From: Polyporus tsugae
Lineage: Eukaryota > Basidiomycota > Agaricomycetes > Polyporales > Polyporaceae
Direction: 5' to 3'
Assembly: GCA_024305745.1 (NCBI GenBank)
Contig: JAHRBS010000004.1
Span: 1,736,001 to 1,800,000 of the forward strand
Length of the DNA stretch: 64,000 nt
The notes under the pieces are model-generated. The model was not told the DNA's origin. It was given only the letters and a program-made list of their open reading frames with translations, and made no database searches. Both the position numbers and the translations under genes were made by a program. Below, one piece after another: positions 56,900-64,000 of this stretch; position 1 is the stretch's first letter; every line of letters starts with the position of its first letter.

Positions 56900-58916
56900 A
56901 TGGCCACCATCCCGCCCTCGGCTCGTCGCGTCGCGCCCCGCTCCATCCAGTCCCTCGCCTCATCCACGGCAGAGAACAAGTCCTCACCGTCAAATAGGCC
57001 CTCTCCAGCAAAGCACATCACCCTTGCGAAGCGCATCCTCTTCCCTGCCCTCCCCGCCGACGCCGACCTTCCGCCTCTCCTTCTCTCCCCTGGTGCTGCC
57101 CTCGAGCTCAATGCCGAGCTCTACGACTTCATCGCCCTTGCTTTGCGCGCATATGTCAACACCTGGTGGACAAAGATCACACGTTACGATAAGGAGTTCC
57201 TCCCACAAATCGCCCGCATCCTCACCGTCGTAATCCGCAACATCGAGTCTCGTCTCCTGGCTGCAGACCTCTCCCCTCTTGTCTTTCGCGACCTCCCAAC
57301 CCTACTCACCCAGCACTGGTCCGACTACCGCAATGCACACGCCAAGCTACATACCTCTTACGCTGCTGGCGGCGCTGCCAGTCTTCCCCAGCTTTTCCAC
57401 CACCTTCAACCCCATATGGCTGTCTCTGCCGACGGCATCGTTGACCAGGTATACGTACGTCAGGCCGTCGACCACATCTTGAAGGTATGCCTGCCGCCAG
57501 AAGACTATGCGCCAGAGACAGAGCGGTACATCGTCCGGGAGATCATCCTCAAGGTTCTGGTAGACAATGTGCTGCCCAGGCTCACCCAGCCTTGGTTCAT
57601 ACACAAGCTCATACTGGACCAGTTGGGACCGGAGAAGGTCGTCGTTGACCCGTTAGAGGTGAGTCGCCCTCCTGTTGTGTTCTCTGGCCCGCCCAATGCC
57701 CATTTAGACAATCTTGTCGGTTAATAAGGCACGCGAGTGTCTATATTTACCCTTAGTGTATGTGCGTTATGTCGGAATACATACCTTCGCTCCTTTCTTC
57801 AAGTACCCGCCCGACGTTGCACACCAAGGAACATTGCCATCTCGCAGCCGCTGACCTTCACCTTTCTGTCGCAGAACTCCGTCCACGACGGTACTACCAA
57901 CCCCGAACGGCCACCCCTGGAGCGGCGTCCAACAGCACACTTCTCATTCCAGGCACTCGCTATCTTGGTCCTCTCTGCTGTACAATCCGTCTCAGGAGTG
58001 TGTTTGACGCTCCTTCATGCATACAAGCAAGCGCGGGACACGATAAAGAAGGTCAACCAGAGCAAGGGCGTGCACGAGGCGGACCAGCAAGCACATCCTC
58101 TACGCGATGGCCAAGACGAGCACAGCGCCTTCTCACACATACGCGGTGGAACCATTGGCCAAGCTGAGCTTCCCGGGACGCTGAACATTCCACCGAAAAC
58201 TTCAGTCCCTGCGTCGCTGCCACCCACGCCCTCATCCGAAAGCACGTCGTTTATTCACCCACCCTCACAGGCGTCCACAACCTCCAACGTCCCTGGCCCC
58301 TCACCCTCCCCCGTGCCAACACTGCCCCCGCCACCCCCAATACCAGACTACGTACATCCGCCTTTGGCGTTTGTCTTAACCGTGCTAACCCCGTCCCCGT
58401 CCCCTTCGTCCGCGACACCCGCACACGCGTCGTTCACGACCGCACGTGCGCTCTCGCACCTCCTTACCCTCTTCGCGTCCCTCGCGTCACCCTTCCTTGC
58501 GCGCCTTCTTCCCTACCTCCTCTACACTCATGTCCTCTCACCTCCGATGCTCGCGAACGTTGTCCGCAACGCACGGAAGGCGCTCTTCCCCGAAGGGTGG
58601 CCAGGACCGCCGCCCGTGGACCCCACACCCGAGGAGCAGGTCGAGATGCGCGAAACGCTGCGAAGACGGCTGGTCGATCGCGTTCCCGGTAGGTATTCCC
58701 ATACATCTGCCTGTCAGCTTTTTGGATTTTACTGAATAATCTTCAGGCGCGGTTGCGCCCCTCCTGGGACCAACGCCTGCGGCGCGGCTAGCCACGGTCG
58801 ACGCCGCTCTGGCACCCCTAGACAACGCCGCGTGCAATGCGCACCTTGCGGTGTTCATCCTCGACCTGGTGCTGTTGACGATATTCCCGGAGCTGGGCGT
58901 GAAGGACGAGGCGTAG
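56900..58916 (+). CDS. PXA-domain protein
   Basis: Start MATIPPSARRVAPRSIQSLA at 56900. The PXA domain covers about 57100-57660: LNAELYDFIALALRAYVNTW, the core WWTKITRYDKEFLPQIARIL, LSPLVFRDLPTLLTQHWSDY, then LFHHLQPHMAVS, VDHILKVCLPPEDYAP and IVREIILKVLVDNVLPRLTQ before PWFIHKLI. An exon break follows DPLE (GTGAGT donor, 57660). A later hydrophobic segment, FQALAILVLSAVQSVSGVCL, looks membrane-associated. A Pro/Ser linker and a final helical part (LLTLFASLASPFLARLLPYL) lead to VFILDLVLLTIFPELGVKDE, stop TAG 58914-58916. PXA is found N-terminal to PX/sorting-nexin modules; fungal PXA-only proteins, as here, are linked to lipid droplet or endosome membranes. No PX or RGS domain is present. Confidence 0.88.
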
Positions 58917-59233
58917 GATTTCTTTTGCCGTTTGTTGGTGCGTTCTCGCTCGAGCCTGCTGTAACCGCCATATACCCCGGACATGATCACGACTCACCTT
59001 TATGAAAACTAACGAGCCCTAATACATGTCTAACTTCTTCCGATGCTAAAGTCGGTCCTGTTCATAAAGGGTGATATCCAGGTACAAACATCAAAAGGAC
59101 TACATAAGAGCTTCGTCTCCAGCATGGCGTAAAATACAGGCGCAACATAAACTTTTGGCTTCTTCAGCGTACGCCCACAGGAGCTTGCTCTATAGTGTCC
59201 TGCCGACGCCTCGTTAAGGCCGCGTCACCCAGC
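58917..59233. other. Convergent 3' intergenic region
   Basis: 317 bases between stops of the PXA gene (plus) and the 6PGL gene (minus). Nothing distinctive is seen. Confidence 0.45.
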
Positions 59234-60216
59234 CTAGAGTTTGAATGGGGTCCGCGGGTATTGCGCATTCGCCGAAGCGGCGTCGTCCACGAACCAGTAC
59301 AGCTGCCCTGGGTGCGCGGGGCGCACCCGACTGGCGGGCAGCCCCTTCTCGGGCTCGTCGAGCACGGTGTGGAGGGTGTCGACCTTGCCGGCGCCGGTCA
59401 CGACGAACGCGATGCGCGCGGCGTGGTTGAGGACGGGGTACGTGAACGTGATGCGCTTCAGGGGCGGCTTCGGGCTGTCGTCGATGTACGCGACCCAGCG
59501 GTCCTCCTCGCTAAGGAGCTCGTGGCCGGGGAAGAGGGAGCCCGTGTGGCCGTCGGGGCCGACGCCGAGGAGGATGAGGTCGAAGACGGGGAAGCGGGCC
59601 GAGTCCTTCATGGCGAACTCTTGAATGAGCTCCTTCTCATAGGCGTCGGCGAGTTCCTCGAGGTCCGAGAAGAGGTCGGGGTTGATGGTGTGGATCGTCG
59701 GCTGGGGCTTTGCGGCGGGGAGTTTGGAGAAGAGCTCGCGGACGCAGAGCGCGTGGTTCGAGTCCTCGTGGTCTAACGGCACGACGCGCTCGTCGGCGTA
59801 GAAGACATGCCTGGGGGACACGAGTAGAACATCACGTAAGTCAGAGCGTGGGGGCAGATGAGAAGGCGAAATTAAGGTGGGATTCGCGTCGATCGCCGGT
59901 TGCAGTGCAGGACGTTTTCAGGGGCGGAGTACCGTGCGTGGAAGTAAAAGCACATGCATGTGCGGAATGCGATTGAAAGAGTGGAGGAGGTATGAGGTGT
60001 GGATACGTACCACTTATCCCACTTTACGCCGGAGTGGTTCACGAGCGCGGAGAGATGGTTGGGGAGGGAGCCACCGGAGAGGGCGACGGTGAAGCGGCCC
60101 TTTTTGTCGATAGACTCCTTTTGCGCCTTGAGAATGAAGGTGGCGAGGCTGTCGACAAGCTCGGTGTTGGTGGGGAATGAGTAGAGGACGGGGGCACTGG
60201 GTGCCGAGTTGGGCAT
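59234..60216 (-). CDS. 6-phosphogluconolactonase
   Basis: Hydrolyses 6-phosphogluconolactone in the oxidative pentose phosphate pathway. Start ATG 60216 ([20 protein letters not shown]); exon 1 ends in the middle of KW at a GTACGT donor. The intron of about 190 bases is longer than usual here. Exon 2 continues [20 protein letters not shown], the family signature (YxDERxVP..DSN). Exon 1 carries [17 protein letters not shown], the sugar-phosphate loop. [20 protein letters not shown] holds the catalytic His in the GxGxDGHTxSLFPG motif. The end is YPRTPFKL, stop 59234-59236. About 262 residues, matching Sol3/Sol4-type enzymes. The (GGT)9 run at 60235 lies in the 5' leader and is not translated. 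Confidence 0.96.
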
Positions 60217-60234
60217 GATAATGGTCGGAATTGG

Positions 60235-60261
60235 GGTGGTGGTGGTGGTGGTGGTGGTGGT
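60235..60261 (+). repeat. (GGT)9 microsatellite in the 6PGL 5' leader
   Basis: Nine GGT units on the plus strand, ACC on the transcribed side, 19 bases upstream of the 6PGL start codon. In the upstream open frame it would encode poly-Thr, but that frame has no family support. Confidence 0.85.
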
Positions 60262-60477
60262 TAGAAAGCAAGAGGGGGAAGGTGGGAGCGTCGAGGCAAG
60301 GAAGTGGTGGATTGGTTGAGATGCAATCTCGCACGGGTGAGGCTCTGAGCCAGTCGGAGGGAGGAGTGCTCGAGCGCTGGGGCCGACGTTGTAAGCGCTC
60401 ATGATCCTGACTGATGTCATGCGTGATCTCTAATCTCATTCAACGCAAGACCACTAAGTAGTATACAGCCCGCTCAG

Positions 60478-61136
60478 ATGTCTGCACTCTTCTTCTCCTC
60501 CTTCGACGTTACCCGCCAAGCCTTCTACCGCTCCGGGCTCGCCGCCGCCATCGTCAACCTGAAACCCATCGTCCCTGGCCGTCTGTGTCCAATTTCCCCC
60601 AACCGTGTCCGACCGTGAATCGGGTTCTCACATACTCGCCGATAGATGTCCTCGTCATACCCACACGCGTCGTCCCCCGCCTCGCTGACCTCAAGCACGA
60701 CGAGCTCGCATCCCTGATCGCGTCCGTACAACACGTCGGGCGCGTCATTGAGCGCGTTTACGGGGCCGACGGCCTCACCGTCGCTTGCCAGGTGCGGTCC
60801 CTTTCTCTCTCACCTGAGAGTAGAATGTTGTAGCTGTATTCATTCCTCGTTCGTGCGCCGCCATGGAGATAGGATGGGAAAGCGGCCGGCCAGACCGTAT
60901 CGCACGTTCACTTCCATCTCCTGCCTAGAAAGCTCCAGGGCGACGGGTTCAGTAGGAACGACGACATCTACCCCGCTCTAGAAAGGTCGGAGGGCGGTCT
61001 GGGTGAGGACCTCCACCGAGTCCGCCAGCCGCTCCAGATGGACGCGGATGAAGACCGCAAGCCTCGTACCCTGGAGGAGATGGAAAAAGAGGCTCTGTGG
61101 TTGAAGACCTTCTTTGATGCCGTAGAGGCCAATTAG
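60478..61136 (+). CDS. HNT2: FHIT/Hnt2-type diadenosine triphosphate hydrolase (HIT family)
   Basis: Start [20 protein letters not shown] at 60478. The joined sequence [20 protein letters not shown] crosses the first intron, whose donor is GTCTGT (acceptor at about 60645); then [19 protein letters not shown] and [12 protein letters not shown]. After another intron comes [19 protein letters not shown], where the histidine triad H-x-H-x-H carries the nucleophile. The third-exon tail ([19 protein letters not shown]) ends at TAG 61134-61136. About 170 residues. FHIT enzymes cleave Ap3A to AMP and ADP. It is divergent from 6PGL, with 261 bases between starts. Part of the third-exon path is charged and less conserved, as is usual in the family. 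Confidence 0.95.
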
Positions 61137-61363
61137 AACGTCACGACGGAGAGGGATGCAATATATGGAAGTCGTAGATGTGGGTCCCAATGCGACCGTA
61201 CCGCAGCCGCTCGCACAAATGTGTTTGGCTATTAGCTTCGTTGTAGATCCCTCTTTTCAAATAGAGATGAAGTGGTAGATCGCCCGCATCCCATTCGACG
61301 GAGGCGACTAACATATACACCGGTGCATCGGCATTGACTCATACCCAAGAACAAACGTCGTGG

Positions 61364-62990
61364 TCAAAACATCCGGTTGAGTCTGCACTGAAGGCAGCGA
61401 GAAATCAAGCAACGCGGACAGACCTGTGTCGGGAGTAAGCACTCCAAATCGGTCATCAGACAGGCGACGCGACTTACTCCCACTTCAACGTTTGCGCGAC
61501 CACAGCGCCAACACGGGTGCACCAGCGGACCACGGGGATGCTGATCTTGGACCCGAATATAGACCCAGTCACCGTCGTGTCTGCAACTTGCCTGCAGTCG
61601 CAGTCGTTCTGCCCATTCTTCTTCCCTGTGGTCGAGTCCTACGGGGATGATAGCCAGAAACCCACTAGCGGTGTGACCGACCTGCCAGTTACCGACGTCC
61701 GCGCGAGGTTCTGGAGGAAGAATTACAGGCTCCGGGTGGAGGGGGTTGAGATGGAGGACCGGCGGCGGATGATGGTAAGCGACATTATGGTCCTCTCCGT
61801 CGTCGTCGGCTGATCCAAGGTCGTCATCGTCTTGTTCCTCCTGGGCTTCCTCCTCCTCGCTCGCAAAGTCGTCTACGAGGCGCATGTCCCCGTGTCCCAA
61901 TGGCCGCCACTGTGCTGCATCTTCAGCCGCTGCGCGCAGTCTCTCCTCGTGCCACTGAGGACAGTCGCATGTCTTCCACGGTGCGCCGCAGACGTAACAG
62001 AACTCGAACCTGCACCTGCACGTCATGTGGTTACAGCCCAAGGCGAGCTCGACCATGTGGCCACACCTCTGGCAGCGCCGCCATCCCTCCCGCTCGGCGA
62101 GTGCGGCCAACTCGGCGTCGTCAGGGCTCGCGCATCGGATGGACCTGCTGTGTGCGTGGCCCGAGCAGTGCGCGCACGTCGTCCTGGTCTCGCACTTGTG
62201 ACAGAACAGCTTGGACGGCGTGTCCGTCGCCGGCCCGAGGAAGACCGAGCAGGAGGGGACGACGCAGTATACGCGGCGAGGGGTTTCGTGCTCTTGCTCC
62301 TTCTCCAGAAAGAGCGAGACGAGCTCGTCCCCGATGTGGTCGCGGACGAGGCTGAGAGGAAGCGGCCGGCCGCAGCAGGTTGGGGGGAAGAGGGACTCGT
62401 CCTTCGTCGCGTGTTGGAAGAGCTCCGAGAGGCATGGGACGTCCCAGGTGTGGCCGCACGGCGCACGGATGATCTGACCGTCGATGTCCGTCATGCAGAC
62501 GGCGCATGGGACGCTTACCGCGCTGGTGAGCACATCGGTGGTCGGGTTACGACATGATCCCTTAACTGGGCTCTCACCTTGGGCTCACTGGAGAACGAGC
62601 GATTGCCTCGACCGGCAGCAGCCGAGGCTCCGCGGCTGCCCCCGGACGAGGCACTGCTCTCTCTAGCTGCACATACCGCTCGTGAACTCCTTGGTCGGTA
62701 GTCTCTGCCTGCCCTGCCTGCCTGGCGGCGTCCAGTCGTGTAATCCTTGCAGCCGAGACGCTCTGGATGAGCAGCGCCGCCTCTTGGAGCTCGAGGACCG
62801 CCGCAAGCGCCTCGTCGGTCATGGCAGCCTCGCCGTGTTCTTTGTGGTTGCCAAGGTTCGCCAGCCGCTCGTTCGCGTCGGCGATATGGAGGCGTGCGAT
62901 CAGAGAGAGCGAGGCCAGGTCGGCGTCGTCGTATTCCGGAGCTTGTCCTGTTCCGGCAGGTTCAAGGTCGAGAGATGTTTGCGGCAGCAT
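61364..62990 (-). CDS. RBR E3 ubiquitin ligase with extra C-terminal Cys-rich module
   Basis: ATG 62990 begins MLPQTSLDLEPAGTGQAPEY. The N-terminal helices (DDADLASLSLIARLHIADAN; LAAVLELQEAALLIQSVSAA) parallel those of the inverted pair. An intron (GTGAGA..CACCAG, about 62523-62574) joins SPVSP to SAVSVPCAVCMTDIDG. RING1 is CAVCMTDIDGQIIRAPCGHT (about 62500), the IBR is YCVVPSCSVFLGPATDT to CAHCSGHAHSRSIRC, and RING2 is RRCQRCGHMVELALGCNHMT then CRCRFEFCYVCGAPWKTC. The catalytic-position Cys is present (LGCNHM). Beyond an acidic stretch (EEEEAQEEQDDDDLGSADDD) lies a module CRHDGDWVYIRV, CWRCG, CPRCLISRCLQCRLNRMF. A frame-preserving 54-base intron (61424-61477, GTAAGT..ACAG) sits inside it. 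About 505 residues; substrate unknown. Confidence 0.9.
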
Positions 62991-63685
62991 GGTTCGCGGA
63001 GGGTATTGCAGACCTGAGACGGCGTAAGCTATGCGGCAACCAGAACTGGTAATACGAACCGGCATTCAGCTCGGGTCGGATCGCGAGTGTCCGTCAGCCT
63101 CACGATCAGGCTCACTTCGAAAGGTACTACTAATCAGCTGTTCTACAGGACGTGGGTCCCATTTGGAGAGAAGATCCCAACGAGCATTGATATCCGAACA
63201 CTTTCTGCATTGGTGTATCAGTTTCTGAAGCACCGGAAAAAACAAAGGGTTATTAATAATGGCTTGACAAACCTTCTATCAATGAGTGCTGAATTCGCTG
63301 CAGTTCATTTTTACGCTCATCTACCACGGTCTTGTTCTGCAACCATACGCAATGAACTCTGTCCTCTAACTTTAGAGTGCTTCCAAGACGGTGAGCGCAT
63401 CCAACTCAAGTCCATGACCTGCGATCTATCGTGGATTGACGAGCACCGGGGGGCAGATAACCAAACATCCTCCGTTGAGATGTGATGATACATGGAGGAG
63501 CGACGAACGGTAGTATGGCGAGGAGGTTTGAGCGATGTAATAATAAGTGATCATATAATGAGACAACCCAACGTAAAGTCGACACGGGTATACTAAGCAC
63601 GGAGGCGGTCATAAATGGTCGTGAGGTTGGCATAGCATCAGATAGCCCATGAAACCCGTCCGAGAAATAAGCTCGCGGACTCAAT
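62991..63685. other. Intergenic region
   Basis: About 695 bases upstream of the RBR start and downstream of the Pro/Thr/Ser gene's stop. A 132-codon frame (63087-63485, plus) shows no domain, signal or splice partner. Confidence 0.4.
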
Positions 63686-64000
63686 TTAAAAGGGCGACAA
63701 ATGGGAAGCGAGAAGAGAAGAGGAATCAATAATTGGTTCTGTGGGATCAGTGGGAGGCGTCGGGTTGGCAGGAGATGTGGGTTCAGCAGGCGTCGGGTTA
63801 GTAGGAGAAGTGGGGGTTGGATTAGTGGGGGTCGGATTAGTGGGGGACGTCGGATTAGTGGAAGGCGTCGTGGACGGGTCGCTGCTGGGGGCTGATGGGT
63901 CACTTGTTCCTGGCGTGGTCGGATTGGTGGAACCCGAATTCGAAGGGGTGCTAGGCGCAGGTGTCGGGGAACTCGAAGGGTCTGTGGGCTTCGGAACGTC
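63686..64000 (-). CDS. C-terminal part of a Pro/Thr/Ser-rich repeat protein, N-terminus beyond the window
   Basis: Reading the minus strand from 64000 gives 104 codons without a stop until TAA at 63686-63688: DVPKPTDPSSSPTPAPSTPS, then repeated NPT blocks (TNPTSPTNPTPTNPTPTSPT), and finally PTDPTEPIIDSSSLLASHLS. The underlying DNA has degenerate tandem units of about 15-18 bases (CCGACCCCCACTAAT type). Such tails occur in secreted or wall proteins and link domains, and are often O-mannosylated. No GPI-like hydrophobic end is present. Other frames are also open, so it could be a non-coding repeat, but uniform Pro/Thr/Ser reading over 300 bases favours coding. The rest of the gene, and so its role, is not in the window. 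Confidence 0.55.
   Translation of the reverse strand, partial: DVPKPTDPSSSPTPAPSTPSNSGSTNPTTPGTSDPSAPSSDPSTTPSTNPTSPTNPTPTNPTPTSPTNPTPAEPTSPANPTPPTDPTEPIIDSSSLLASHLSPF

Noticed and set aside
59195..59776. 193-codon plus-strand frame
   Set aside because: Antisense to 6-phosphogluconolactonase; Val/Gly/Glu-rich mirror sequence without a domain.
60217..60420. N-terminal extension of 6PGL including a poly-Thr run
   Set aside because: The ATG at 60216 gives a normal family N-terminus; the extension would translate an ACC microsatellite with no targeting features.
63087..63485. 132-codon plus-strand frame
   Set aside because: No recognisable motif, no signal or splice partner. It could be a remnant of a mobile element, but nothing in it supports that.
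1..64000. CRISPR arrays, operons, ribosome binding sites, prophage or insertion sequences
   Set aside because: The sequence is eukaryotic with spliced genes; no direct-repeat array or transposase frame was found.

Overview
The window reads as nuclear DNA of a filamentous basidiomycete, most likely an agaricomycete. Genes are dense, lie on both strands, and are split by many introns of about 50-65 bases with GT..AG ends. The protein set includes a Bim1/X325 copper factor, a LysM secreted protein and several RBR ubiquitin ligases with fungal architecture. I see no bacterial, phage, plasmid or CRISPR feature. Exon joins were made by eye from splice signals and reading-frame continuity, so internal exon ends are approximate unless stated.

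Layout. 0-4.7 kb: the bulk of a nucleolar Urb2/Npa2-like gene (minus, cut by the left edge). 5.3-8.5 kb: a small fungal protein and an RNF14/Itt1-type RBR E3 ligase. 9-12.5 kb: a multi-KH RNA-binding protein. 13.4-16.6 kb: V-ATPase subunit C and a mitochondrial sulfurtransferase, divergent around a telomere-like promoter motif. 16.9-17.4 kb: an orphan gene. 17.4-20.2 kb: a 2.8 kb stretch with no credible gene but with repeat fragments and a tRNA-like relic. 20.2-22.1 kb: a copper-uptake pair, a Bim1-like GPI protein and a CTR transporter. 23.1-24.8 kb: a mitochondrial rhodanese and frataxin. 25-38.8 kb: an orphan nuclear protein, WDR70, a BET bromodomain protein, a G-patch/zinc-finger protein and the Mph1/FANCM helicase.

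39.4-47.5 kb is the most unusual part. Two copies of an RBR ligase gene plus an intron-containing tRNA-Leu lie in opposite orientation as arms of about 1.9 kb. They enclose a 4.3 kb spacer carrying PSF1 (GINS), a LysM protein and the Fe-S factor Ind1. Homology stops at the tRNA 5' ends on the inner side. The RING-to-IBR core is almost identical between arms even at silent sites, while other parts have diverged.

48.5-64 kb: secreted GH27 alpha-galactosidase, an RBM26/27-like RNA-binding protein, a single-pass membrane protein, a PXA-domain protein, 6-phosphogluconolactonase, an FHIT-type hydrolase, a third RBR ligase of the same fungal type with an extra C-terminal Cys-rich module, and the tail of a Pro/Thr/Ser-rich repeat protein cut by the right edge.

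Functional themes are chromatin and genome maintenance (BDF1, WDR70, MPH1, PSF1), mitochondrial sulfur and iron-sulfur metabolism (sulfurtransferase, rhodanese, frataxin, Ind1), copper uptake, and ubiquitin ligases. I could not settle the species, the function of three orphan genes, or the nature of the 17.4-20.2 kb region.
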